Origin: Exobasidium rhododendri
Lineage: Eukaryota; Basidiomycota; Exobasidiomycetes; Exobasidiales; Exobasidiaceae
Assembly (NCBI GenBank): GCA_026210745.1
Contig: CP110631.1
Span: 1,488,001 to 1,552,000, forward strand
Length of the DNA: 64,000 bases
Reading direction: 5' to 3'
Of this stretch, positions 1 to 10,155 are shown piece after piece. Within the stretch, counting starts at the first letter, position 1. Each line of letters starts with the position of its first letter. The notes under the pieces were generated by a model. That model saw only the letters and a list, made by a program, of their open reading frames with translations, ran no database searches and was not told where the DNA came from. A program made the translations under genes and the position numbers.

Positions 1-1
1 T

Positions 2-1261
2 CGTCTCATCAACAACGCCAACGTCTTCAATGGAGCAGCATTAAGAACGGTGACCACCTCTACTTCCTCTGCTGCTTCTACACGAGGATCAACTTCGCCT
101 GCTCTCTCCATCATCCCCTCACCACCAGCACCTACGACTACCAAAGTCAAGGTCTACTGGACTCCGCAATTGGACGAGCTCCTCCGAAACATTGCCATTC
201 CTCTCCTCGAGCAGGGACAAGAAAGCAAGGAGACATGGAGGACAATCATGGCTCAATTCCGTCGTACTACTACCATCAATGCAAGCGACAAGCAGATTCG
301 AGAAAGATGGCAACATCATGCAAACCCAAATACAGAATCTTCCCCCTTTTCGTGTCAACAGAGCTGTCATATTCTTTGCGAAGTGTTGTGTATAGGTACA
401 GCATGGGCCGAGATAGCAAAGACCGATGAAGTGGAAGGGTACTCTGCCAACGCCATCAAGAACCACTTCAACACCAACTTGAAGATTCACTATGAAGCCT
501 TGATAGTGCAGCACGAGCTTACGGAGGTGAAAGCTAGTCGCAGCAGGTTGTCGAATCAAGAAAATCGTAGTAATAATGGCAATCCGACAAGGCGACAGCT
601 CTCCGCCGAGGTTCTACAAGACATTGAAGCAAGAATGTACGATCTTCACAAGAATGGAAAGACCGGAAAGCCTTCGAAACACATCTTGCGAATCACCGAA
701 GCTGCAGGTCTTCCCTCTTCGGATGGCAGCGTGAGCCCTGCATCGACTGGTAACCCTAGCCAAGGTAGTCAAACCGATGACATAAACACGCCCTTGCCTG
801 CAACGATATCGAAGATGTCGTTGCTGGCTATACTGGCACCCTTGCCCTCGGAGGACGCTACACAGGACGCTACACAGGCTGCTCATCCTATGCAGATTAA
901 TCGAAGCAACGTCTTACCTTGGCCATCGACGACACTACCGTCGACTTTGTCGTGGTTTTCTATTCCGCAACCCGTGGAACCGCCTTTTGCTCCCGCCGCC
1001 TCTTCCTTTGACGTCCCGCAACCCGTGGAACCGCCTTTTGCTCCCGCCGCCTCTTCCTTTGACGTCCCGCAACCCGTGGAACCGCCTTTTGCTCCCGCCG
1101 CCTCTTCCTTTGACGTCTTCTTTCCCACACAGCCTTCGCGCACTGGTGCACCTGGACGCTTCAGGAACTCCCTGCCCACCTTGCCTGATAGGCCCAGAGT
1201 AGGTATCCCAATCTGCTACGTTAGAACCGGTGCCCACTCCGATGCTGGTATGCAGGATTGA
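2..1261 (+). CDS. Myb/SANT-like DNA-binding protein, 5' end outside window
   Basis: The reading frame is open from the first bases of the window to the TGA at 1261, and the first ATG in frame is not near the start, so the true start lies upstream. A Myb-like repeat is visible at about 155-325 (VYWTPQLDELL, then TWRTIM, then IRERW), and the end of a second repeat follows at about 400-480 (GTAWAEIAK, then NAIKNHFNTNLK). This arrangement is that of nuclear Myb transcription regulators. The first helix of the second repeat does not read well in this frame, whereas another frame at 341-395 fits it better, so either an unseen intron or compensating frame changes may exist. The C-terminal part is Ser/Pro-rich and carries a 17-residue sequence repeated three times. 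Target genes cannot be inferred. Confidence 0.6.
   Translation, partial: RLINNANVFNGAALRTVTTSTSSAASTRGSTSPALSIIPSPPAPTTTKVKVYWTPQLDELLRNIAIPLLEQGQESKETWRTIMAQFRRTTTINASDKQIRERWQHHANPNTESSPFSCQQSCHILCEVLCIGTAWAEIAKTDEVEGYSANAIKNHFNTNLKIHYEALIVQHELTEVKASRSRLSNQENRSNNGNPTRRQLSAEVLQDIEARMYDLHKNGKTGKPSKHILRITEAAGLPSSDGSVSPASTGNPSQGSQTDDINTPLPATISKMSLLAILAPLPSEDATQDATQAAHPMQINRSNVLPWPSTTLPSTLSWFSIPQPVEPPFAPAASSFDVPQPVEPPFAPAASSFDVPQPVEPPFAPAASSFDVFFPTQPSRTGAPGRFRNSLPTLPDRPRVGIPICYVRTGAHSDAGMQD
965..1117 (+). repeat. 51-bp minisatellite, three copies, in frame
   Basis: Three tandem, virtually identical 51-bp units start at about 965, 1016 and 1067. Each encodes 17 residues (core PQPVEPPFAPAASSFD) inside the Myb-like protein. 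Because 51 is divisible by three, copy-number change would keep the frame. Confidence 0.9.
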
Positions 1262-1549
1262 TACATCGGAAGATGCGAGACAATGAAGATGAAGATAAAA
1301 AACTGGAAAACAAGACTGCAAAACCCCATACATATACGCTTTCTCTCTAATGTTCGACAACACAACAATATCTCCGTTTTGCCAATTCCGTGCCGTGCTC
1401 AAGCTCGTTCCTGCGTGCTCAAGCTCGTCCTTCCGTGCTTACTATCTTCCGTGCTGTGCTTATTGCCTTTCTTCGTAAACGTCAGAAAACCCACACAATG
1501 TTCTTAGTCTCCGCTCGTTTCCCAAATGCTATGTCCTTTCTTGTATGCT

Positions 1550-2518
1550 CTATGCGCGATGGATCTCCTGTCCTGCCTGGAAGACTCGTTGCAGCAATCC
1601 CTGCGGATCTGCCTCGAAGCTGAAATCTTCCGGCGTGGCGGGTTCCATTTCCCTTCCGTACGTCTTTCCCATGTATTCTGCCACTAAAGGTGTCACTTGA
1701 TTCATCCTCACTTTTGACTCAGGACCAAGCTGTAGGCCGGGCTCGATCTCCTCTAGTTTTTCCTGAGCTTGTGTGAAGCTTCGTCCTGCTGCTTCTCGAT
1801 CCGGTCTTGCGTCCTCCTCTCGCTTGATTAGTAACGCGAGCTCCCTTTCGATGCTCGTCATACTCTTTCCCTCTATTCCACAGGCAACAATGTTAGCGAA
1901 CCAGGACAGCAAAGGCTGAGCTTTCACATTGAGAGCAAAGCCATGGGACGTAATCTTCTGCCGGACTTGAATGCCGATAGAGACAAGTTTGTGCGACTCA
2001 TCCGCCCACACACCAGTATGATCATCGGGCGGCGGGACGGTTTGAATGTGATATACATCTCTTAACAATGAATGGAAGCAAGTTTGCATCTTGTCGACGA
2101 AACATCTTGTGGAAAGACTCATGCTCGCGATGTCCCAGATTGGGTAACCCACCAGCTGACCTGGCCCATGAAAGGTGATCTGACCACCCCTCTGCGCTAC
2201 AATGTAGTCGGCTCCCAACTTTCGCAGTCTCTTTCCCTCGCTCTCGTCTCCGATTGCCTCCTTCGCCCCCTTTCTCCTCCCCTCCGTGTACACAGGCGAG
2301 TGCTCCAACAAGAGCAGGTAGTCCTGGCCAGAAATAGCAAGTGCTTTCGCAGTCCGAGTGGAAGGCGCACTTGTACCACCCGATGGTTGCTCTGAAAGGT
2401 ACGCTCGGGCCGCTAGTCTCTGAGCCACGAGATGCTCCTGCACGGCGAGTCCCAGAGTGTATGGCACCTGATAGGGCACATGAATCCACTTCACCGCCCT
2501 CACAGCAGCATTTGCCAT
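1550..2518 (-). CDS. LIP2: Lipoyl(octanoyl) transferase, LipB/Lip2 family
   Basis: A single-exon protein of 322 residues. It moves octanoate from acyl carrier protein to lipoyl-dependent proteins (for example glycine cleavage H protein) in mitochondria, the first step of lipoate synthesis. The family signature RGGQITFHGPGQLVGYP is at about residues 108-124. The Lys of KLVSIGIQ and the Cys of NIVACGI match the catalytic Lys and Cys of LipB. The start is the ATG at 2518, which leaves only a short N-terminal extension before VKWIHVPYQVPY, so a mitochondrial presequence is not obvious; an upstream start exon cannot be excluded. The gene is divergent from RPL3, with 363 bp between start codons. 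A long charged tail (about residues 240-322) follows the catalytic core. Confidence 0.93.
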   Translation of the reverse strand: MANAAVRAVKWIHVPYQVPYTLGLAVQEHLVAQRLAARAYLSEQPSGGTSAPSTRTAKALAISGQDYLLLLEHSPVYTEGRRKGAKEAIGDESEGKRLRKLGADYIVAQRGGQITFHGPGQLVGYPIWDIASMSLSTRCFVDKMQTCFHSLLRDVYHIQTVPPPDDHTGVWADESHKLVSIGIQVRQKITSHGFALNVKAQPLLSWFANIVACGIEGKSMTSIERELALLIKREEDARPDREAAGRSFTQAQEKLEEIEPGLQLGPESKVRMNQVTPLVAEYMGKTYGREMEPATPEDFSFEADPQGLLQRVFQAGQEIHRA

Positions 2519-2881
2519 GGTGTAATTTCACACACACGATATCCTGGACCTGGGAGAAGCGCTTTTCTAGATTATCTTTTCTTCTCGTCTGCCTCCACAA
2601 TCAGCTCTCGCGTGGCGCGTCGCTGTACACGTGGTGAAGGACGCAATTTTCCTCCCACCCTGAGCGAACGAACCAATTTTATATTCCGCTACTAAGAATC
2701 TTCCTCGCTTCGCTGCGGCATCAATATCTTCTGAACGGAGAAATTGTATTAGCGCCCTGTGTTGTGATTTACAATTCCATCGACTGCCCGGCCTTGAATT
2801 CGTAATTTTTGTCAAGCGGCCAAGTTGCAGAAGTCGCTTTGCTTTAGACTCTTCCGATTCATCTTTCCTCCATACCTCAAG

Positions 2882-4223
2882 ATGTCTCATTGTAAGGTGT
2901 GTAAGAGTGTTTTTGGAGGTTCGAAGAGGTGATGGATACGGAGGACTGACATCTGTGCTCTCCTTTCTATTGCAGTACGAACACCCGCGACATGGATCGC
3001 TGGGATTCTTGCCCCGAAAGCGTGCCGCTCGTCATCGTGGTAAGGTCAAGGCGTGAGTAGAAGGACTGGCAATATTTCGACTGGAAGAGAGGGGATGGAC
3101 TGACGAAGAATTACTTTGCCTCTCTCTCTACTGCAGCTTCCCCAAGGACGACCCAAAGAAGCCAGTACACTTGACTGCTCTGATGGGATACAAGGCAGGT
3201 ATGACACACGTTGTTCGTGACCTCGACCGAGCTGGTTCAAAGATGCACAAGAGAGAGATTGTAGAAGCTGTCACAGTCATTGAGACACCCCCTATGGTTG
3301 TCGTTGGTGTGGTTGGATACGTAGAGACACCGCGAGGACTGCGATCTTTGACGACAGTCTGGGCAGAGCACCTTTCCGACGAGGTCAAGAGACGATTCTA
3401 CAAGAATTGGTACCGAAGCAAGAAGAAGGCATTCACCAAGTATGCCAAGAAGCACAGTGAAAACAACGGAAACAGCATCGCGAGAGAATTGGAGAGAATC
3501 AGCAAATACTGCACAGTTGTCCGAGTTCTTGCCCACACCCAAATCCGAAAGACTGGCCTCAACCAGAAGAAGGCTCACTTGATGGAAATCCAAATCAACG
3601 GTGGATCTATTGCAGACAAGGTTGAATTTGCCAAGTCAAGCTTTGAAAAGACCTTTGATGCGTCATCAGTCTTTGCTGCCAACGAATCTGTCGACGTCAT
3701 TGCCGTCACAAAGGGTCACGGTTACGAAGGTGTCACCGCTCGATGGGGAACAAAGAAGCTGCCGCGAAAGACACACAAGGGTCTACGAAAGGTCGCTTGT
3801 ATTGGTGCTTGGCATCCTTCCAATGTCATGTTCAGTGTCGCTCGTGCCGGTCAGGATGGTTACCACCACCGAACAGAGCTGAACAAGAAGATTTACCGAA
3901 TCGGAAATGGATCAGACTCTTCCTCGGGAGGTACCGACTTTGACACGACCAAGAAGACCATCAACCCCATGGGAGGATGGCCTCACTACGGTCTTATCAA
4001 CAACGACTTCATCATGATCCACGGATCTTGCCCCGGAGTAAAGAAGCGTGTCTTGACTCTACGACGAAGCCTCAAGATCCACGCCAACCGAAAAGATTTG
4101 GAGCAGGTCAACCTCAAGTTCATCGACACCTCCAGCAAGTTCGGTCACGGTATCTACCAAACCGGAGAAGAGAGAGTGGCTGCCGAAGGTGTTCGAAAGA
4201 TCAAGGTGGCGCCCACTGCCTAA
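2882..4223 (+). CDS. RPL3: 60S ribosomal protein L3 (uL3)
   Basis: Exons 2882-2896, 2976-3052 and 3137-4223 join in phase to a protein of about 392 residues, the normal length for eukaryotic uL3. uL3 sits near the peptidyl-transferase centre of the large subunit. Visible family landmarks are [13 protein letters not shown] near the N-terminus, the [14 protein letters not shown] block, and [13 protein letters not shown] with its conserved His, followed by [15 protein letters not shown]. The two early introns are 79 and 84 nt and end in TGCAG and CTGCAG. One oddity is codon 4, TGT (Cys), where uL3 proteins I know have Arg (MSHRK); it lies next to the first splice donor. Strong family identity leaves no other candidate. 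Confidence 0.97.
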
Positions 4224-4597
4224 GAAAATTGAATCCCCACATGACGCTGTACACATTGTCCCTCTTTCCCCTTTCCCCCTTCCTTTTCGTCATGCAATTT
4301 TCACTCTTTCATTTCTCTTCCCCACATAAGACTGATTGACTAAGGAGAACAGTGGTAATTGCACAAGGTATGGGAATGGGGGGGAGAGGGAGAGAGAGAG
4401 GAAGAGAATGAGAAAACATTATTGAGCGTAATAGGTGGCTGCTAATTAGTAGCGGTGGAAAAGGAAGAACTCGTGGATGCACTCATGTTCCAGCATCGTC
4501 GAGCAAGGGGGCTCGGCTGAGACGGAGCATGCTGCATCGTCTTTTTCTTAGCAAGCAGTTCACTCAGGGCTTTTTGATAGGAAAGGGAGATCAAGGT
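4224..4597. other. Intergenic, convergent 3' regions
   Basis: Between the RPL3 stop and the stop of the BRCT gene on the other strand. It contains a pyrimidine-rich stretch just after RPL3 and a G/GA-rich stretch near 4378-4410. No coding or RNA gene is seen. Confidence 0.6.
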
Positions 4598-6661
4598 TCA
4601 GCGAAGTTTCTTCCGTCTTTGTGAAGCAGGCGGGGTCGAATGCTCACCTATATGCTCGTTGCCCTTCATGAGCAGTCCTGGAGCCTTCTTTGGTGTCGAT
4701 GAGGTGCGACGCTGATCAGGTATGTCGACACACAAGTCAGTCTGATGCTTATTCACGCCGCCGTCTGCGACCTCGTGCTTTGTCTTACGTACCCTTTGCA
4801 AGATGGCCTGTTTTCCAATCTCGACGAGGAAATCTCTTTCGTTCACCTTCATTCCTCGCTCCACGCATTGTACTATCCAATTGACGCCTACAATGGTCGG
4901 CAACTTCCGGGTACTTTGGGTCTCCTGCAGAGTTCTCAAGTAGTGTAGAGTAGAGGGCTTCCCGTTCTTGTATACGATATGAGTCAAAGTATGCCTGGGC
5001 GATCCACCGCCACTACTCTGAGAAGAAGGCACTTTCGTGTATACCTTTGCACCGGCTTGTTTCAATTGAATAATCCAGGATTGCGATGCATCTTCGCCGT
5101 CTTGATCTCGAATGTCGACCAACACTCGAAGGCCCAGAAGAACGTTGGCTTGGCTGTGCTTCTTCTTCACCTTCTCATCGGTGGGTGCGACTTCGTCCTC
5201 GCTGACTTCTCTGCTGTGCCCCACTCTATCACTACTAGTACGTCTGAGCCGGATTTCACGACCGTCCTTTGACATTACACTGACTTCCTTTTCGGTAAGA
5301 GTGGGTTTACAAGAGCTGCCTTCAGTGCTCTGAACATTTGCTCTTGGACCGGTAGTCAAGTCGGCTTTCGTAGGAGATCTGGCCATCTCGATTCGATGCA
5401 GGAAACTAGCTGTGGGTGTGCGGGAAGTCTCCACACCTACTGGAAGCACTTGTCTCTTGGGTGACAGTGATTTGCGAGACAATCGTCTCTCGCAAGCCGA
5501 TTCTGCTCCCTTCTCACTGCGCTTCACAGGAGACGATGCCGCTTTTGCACGTTCCACTCGTTGCAAGAAAGAAACTTTCGGTGTGTCTACATCTCTCTCA
5601 AATGTGCATTCTTCTTGCTGCAGCTTCTCTGCCGGCGATGAGCGAGAGCTGCGTGAGGAAGGAAGCTCATCCGGTGGTCCTACCTTCGAAGCAGACGGAC
5701 GGCCCTTTTTACTCTTAGAAGAAGGATTGTGTTTTATCTTTAATCTGGCCAAAGATGCTTCCAGTTCGGCCAAAGCATACGTCGTCTCCGGTGACAAGTC
5801 CAGTGGAGGTGCCGAAGTCTGGGAATGCTGTATCTCGCTCCTTCTCCTCCTTCGATTAGCAGGCGAAACTGTTGTCACTTTCATCTCTCGTTCCTTTGGA
5901 GGTTGATTTGGAGACTTCTCGAATGATTTCTCCTCCGACACGCATTCGCTGAGCCTGCATTCTCCTACTGTAGTTATGCTATCCCGTTCCTCAAGTGACG
6001 AACAAGTCGTCAACAATTGATTAGCGGTCAACACTTTTAGAGATTTTCTTCTCCTTGAGGGAGCCTCTACTCTACTCTCCTTCAACTCCTGTGATGACAT
6101 TCTATCCTTGGAGGATGGAGTTTCGAGATTCGACTTGCCCACCTCGACCACCGCTTGCCGGTTTTGCTTCACTGGGGACGTGCTTCGGAGAGGGATGCGG
6201 TTCAACCTAGACGATGAAGCGCTACTCGTCCTTATCTTTGTCGTGGCAGCAACATCCCTCGATCTTGCTGACTCCGCTTGCCTCCTTCTAGACTCGCCCT
6301 TGTTGGCTAACGACTCTCCCTCCTTAATTGGCGTCGCCGCTGCTTGAGACCCTCTTCCCTTGTCATCGTCGAAAGGATTCTCGGGGTCGTATTCCACCGA
6401 GCTCTCTCGCTGCTCTCTCCTGGAGGAGGAGGAAAATCCCTTGATTTGAGATGGGTCTGGAAAGGGAAAGGATCCCTCCGAATCTGCTATGCTCTCCAAA
6501 TCTCGAATGCTCTGCCACTTTTCCCTCAAAAATTGTCTCAGATCCTCCTTACGACGCTCGCTTTCTCTTGGCCGCTCCATCATCATTCTTGCCTCTGCGC
6601 TATTTACTCCTGAAAGACATCTGCTGTTCTGCGTACTGACTGAGTCCGCTGTGCTGGCCAT
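4598..6661 (-). CDS. Disordered protein with one C-terminal BRCT domain
   Basis: I take the ATG at 6661 (687 residues). The frame is open upstream to about 6780 but has no ATG there and an in-frame stop above, so a further 5' exon is possible. The first two thirds are Ser/Arg/Glu-rich and probably disordered, with many SP motifs. A BRCT fold is recognisable at about residues 500-610: LGLRVLVDIRD, then LKQAGAKV, LTHIVYKNGKPST, and VGVNWIVQCVERG with the conserved Trp. The order and spacing resemble the N-terminal BRCT of microcephalin (MCPH1), and BRCT domains usually act in DNA-damage or chromosome biology. Orthology to MCPH1 is inference only. Confidence 0.75.
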   Translation of the reverse strand: MASTADSVSTQNSRCLSGVNSAEARMMMERPRESERRKEDLRQFLREKWQSIRDLESIADSEGSFPFPDPSQIKGFSSSSRREQRESSVEYDPENPFDDDKGRGSQAAATPIKEGESLANKGESRRRQAESARSRDVAATTKIRTSSASSSRLNRIPLRSTSPVKQNRQAVVEVGKSNLETPSSKDRMSSQELKESRVEAPSRRRKSLKVLTANQLLTTCSSLEERDSITTVGECRLSECVSEEKSFEKSPNQPPKEREMKVTTVSPANRRRRRSEIQHSQTSAPPLDLSPETTYALAELEASLARLKIKHNPSSKSKKGRPSASKVGPPDELPSSRSSRSSPAEKLQQEECTFERDVDTPKVSFLQRVERAKAASSPVKRSEKGAESACERRLSRKSLSPKRQVLPVGVETSRTPTASFLHRIEMARSPTKADLTTGPRANVQSTEGSSCKPTLTEKEVSVMSKDGREIRLRRTSSDRVGHSREVSEDEVAPTDEKVKKKHSQANVLLGLRVLVDIRDQDGEDASQSWIIQLKQAGAKVYTKVPSSQSSGGGSPRHTLTHIVYKNGKPSTLHYLRTLQETQSTRKLPTIVGVNWIVQCVERGMKVNERDFLVEIGKQAILQRVRKTKHEVADGGVNKHQTDLCVDIPDQRRTSSTPKKAPGLLMKGNEHIGEHSTPPASQRRKKLR

Positions 6662-7520
6662 TCTAAGATCTACGCATGACTGGGCGTCCGACCTGTTTGC
6701 TGCTTGCCTTTGGGCGTTGTATACGGCACTGGAATCCCTAAAATTCACTCCATCAACACTCACACACACTTTCCGTAGATCTCAGAGCAAGTCTGATTCC
6801 TGCAAGACCAACACATGGGAGACGCGTTACGAGAGTAACACTCTACACGTGGTGCGCAACTACTCAGACAACAGAGATCTCCGCGGCCGCGAAAGGACCG
6901 GGCGTCAGATAGAAGGGGGGGTACCACTAAAGCGGGCAGTCCTCGCAGCGTCTCGAGAGATGATCGCCTCTTCTTGATGAAAATTAGCATCGACAGTCCT
7001 CATGACTATGCTGCTGGCAAAGATTGCAGGAATGCTTTATGGACTGACTGATGAGCTTGCATCAAAGCGCTCTTGACCGTGGAAGATGATTAGGGTACAA
7101 TGACAGTGATCCCGCTCTGCCATAGGGCGAGAGCGAGTCTGAAGATCTTCTCGATAGCACCCTTTCTGCCGTGATGAGATTTTTGTGTCCTGACATGTCT
7201 TTGTGACCAACTGCTTAAGTACACCTTTGCGTCTGTACTGCCTTCTTGCAGGGTGAGTAGCCGTAGACGCTCTTGACGAACAAGGGCGGATGCATTAACA
7301 CGGCTGCTTGGCCGCGCGTGGCCCACGTCTGCCTGCCTCCATTTCGAAATTGAAATATTCTCAAGCGCCTTGTCATGCAGCTGTTGGCAGCCAGCAACGG
7401 AACACTGATCAGAAGGAAAGGGAGCGACGAGAAGCACAAAGGCATCCACTTCTTTATTCTACCAAAACCTTCACAGGACCTGAAAGTGGCTGCTGGGTGG
7501 CTGTCAATCATATTCACGCA
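6662..7520. other. Intergenic, divergent promoter region (BRCT gene / HFI1)
   Basis: 859 bp between two divergent start codons. The frame upstream of the HFI1 ATG is open back to about 7308 but lacks ATG. Short ORFs here show no family resemblance. I see no RNA gene or repeat. Confidence 0.5.
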
Positions 7521-9947
7521 ATGGCGGCAAGCCCCAAATCAAGATCCTACGATTATGACCCTTCTCAATCGGCATCGTCACACAACCAGAATGCAGTAGG
7601 AGGATCCCACAGTCTGGATGTAACGAGCTCGAGGTTACCAGTGAGCAGACAGGATACATCATCATCATCATCACTTCGTCATCTCAGTAGTGGTCATCAA
7701 CATCATAGTCACTATGTCAATGCTCCCATCACGAAGCTGAAAAGGGTGGATACGAATGATTTGAAGAGTAAGCTCGCAACAGCATTAGGAAACAATGGCA
7801 AGAGGTATTGGTCGGCGCTGCTGGCATTCATGAATGCCAAGATTGATCGATACGAATTCGAAGAAGAGACAGCCTACTGCTTGAGCTCTCAGCATGGTGG
7901 GTAACGACACCTTGAGGGTAAAGGTGATTCGGAAGATGAGGGACACGTCTGCTTACCACCACCTCTCCATTGTGCCATCCGCAGTTCACCTACATAATCA
8001 ATTGGTGTTGGGTCTACTGTACAATGCTTCGGCAGGCATTCCAGGTCCATCTTCGCTTAGGAACGGCTCTGGTCATCACAAAAGAGATGCGAATGGGGAC
8101 TTGGTAGGATCAGATGGAGAATTGATTGGCTCGCAGGAGGAGGAGGAAGATGAAGACGAATCGTTGAATCGGGTGCTGGCCCCTCCCGGAAAGAGACTTC
8201 GCATGCTCACAGCAGGTCTATCCAGGAAGGACAGAGCACGTATCAAGAACATTCCGAAGAACATGACACACTCCAAAGGTTTGGGCAGTGGCGCTTCTTC
8301 TTCTTTAGGTTGGGCAGGAGCAGGTGCTGATATGCTGGAGAAGAAGAGAAAGGAAGAAGAAAAGCGAAGATCGATTGAGGAAAAGAAACGAGTCAAAGAA
8401 GTCCAGACACAAATTGGAGCAAAAGATTGGAAAGATCAGATCCTTCTCGGAAGCGAACAGGTTGCGAGTGTTCATGGAAAATTATCGTTGAGTGAGTGCA
8501 TGCGAGGATGTCAGTTGCACGCAAGTGAGACCATGTCGAGAGCTGACAGGGCCATGGTATTGATCAGCGACACAACAAGAAATTGCAAGAGCCTTGGCAG
8601 CGCCTCTTTGTGTTGAATCGAAAGAGCTCCCTGATCTGGAATCGATGCGGGATAAGATGACCATGCAAGCCGTCGAAGCGGGCTTGCCCAGAGGAGCCCA
8701 ATCGCAGGCGGCGGCCCTACTCCTGGCTGCACTACAGGTATGGCTCTCCCTTTTTCCTGATCAGCGGAACAAAGTTCACTTAGGCTGTTCTTAATTACTT
8801 CTATTTCCCAATTCCGACTGCACAGAATCATCTGCAAAACGTAACGAGCAGCATCATCACCAAAGTTCGAGCAAATCGTCAAATGGGAATTCGAACATCT
8901 CATCGTGACGAAGCTATGTCCTCCGAACATCAAGCACAGCTACCCATCGTTACGATGGACACTTCCAACCTGCAAGTGAATGAGACTGAGGAAGAGGTGG
9001 CAAACGCGACGATCAAGCAGAGTCCATTTGCAAGATCAAAGCAAACCATGAGGCGAGATCTCTCCAGTCTTTCCAGTAGCTCTGCATCTCTGAATCGAGC
9101 AAGCGCCTCCAACTCCTTGGCGAATTCGAGCATGGTCTCCCTGAACAGCACTGCTCCGACGAGCTTGCCCGAGTCTATCTCTTCTGATGACGCAACGACA
9201 CGGGGTAGGAAAGGCGAAGATCGTGGCGAGGTAGGGCGGGCGCAAGATCTCGTATTGGAAGGTAGCACTCGACTTGATGACGAAAGTGGCACTCCTGACA
9301 GAAAGAACGATACCAACCTGGAACTTCGCCACCTGTCGTTTCTACTCAAGGTGGCTCCTCATACGGTCGTAGAACCGCTGGGCCTGGGAACGCAAGAAAG
9401 ACTGCTTGCTCCCGATTGGACCGCAGTCGACGAGAACGCCATTCGCGAGCAAGAGTGGACAGATGATGGGATGCTGTTGCGAGAGAGTAGAATAGCCGCT
9501 ACAGCAAAGATGAGCTCTATTGCTTCCTCGACACCATCTCATCGAAGTAAATACATCATCGACCAACTAGCTCCTGTGCGGCTATTCGACAGAAGAACGC
9601 TCATGGAAAACCAAGCTGCACATAACCACAATGGAAGGAGCACAAAGGGAGGTCTCACTCTGCCAGCTAGCAGTGGTGGCCATAGCGGTAGCAGCAACAG
9701 CAACAACAGCAATAACGTGACAACGGCCGACAGTGCTGCTGCTGTGGCGTCCACCTCCGCTACGGCAGGCGTCAGTGTGGACGTGGAAGAAGACGGGGTC
9801 AATGAGAATCAAAGTACGATCTCTTCTGCTTCGACAAACTTCCCAAGTCGATACTCCAATAATGCTCCTCATCACCACCGTGGATTGGACCCGCATCTGT
9901 ACGACGTGGTGGATCCGGTCGCCTTGCTCGGTTCTATGGCCAATTGA
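7521..9947 (+). CDS. HFI1: SAGA coactivator subunit Hfi1/Ada1
   Basis: Four exons, 7521-7896, 7985-8491, 8568-8737 and 8826-9947, give 724 residues with consistent splice phases. Hfi1/Ada1 is a structural subunit of the SAGA histone acetyltransferase complex and carries a histone-fold-type Tad1 domain. The SAGA-Tad1 signature starts with NDLKSKLATALG and KRYWSALLAFMNAKI in exon 1 and continues directly into VHLHNQLVLGLLYNAS after intron 1. A second family block, EIARALAAPLCVESKELPD with LESMRDKM, is restored by joining exons 2 and 3. The C-terminal LDPHLYDVVDPVALLG motif is also typical. The middle is Ser/Asn-rich. The gene converges on BPL1, with about 210 bp between stops. Confidence 0.92.
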
Positions 9948-10155
9948 ATCAATTCTTCTCCGTCTATAGTCATATTCTGCCATCTCTGTCGATGAAACTC
10001 TTCAATGTACCTCTACTCATCTGTGTTCTATGCATACCCATTCTGGCGCTTCCAAGTGCATTCTACTTTGTAATGGGATCTATCCTCCAGCAGTACTCGT
10101 AATGGACGCGGTAGAAGGAAAGGCCAGTGGTGTACAGATACAGGGAGGTGAGGCT

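Noticed and set aside
2897-2975. Possible box C/D snoRNA in RPL3 intron 1
   Set aside because: A GTGATGG and a CTGA are present, but they are wrongly placed and no terminal stem is visible.
9539-9983. Minus-strand ORFs overlapping HFI1 exon 4
   Set aside because: They are shadows of the Ser/Asn-rich HFI1 coding sequence; HFI1 keeps its conserved C-terminal motif on the plus strand.
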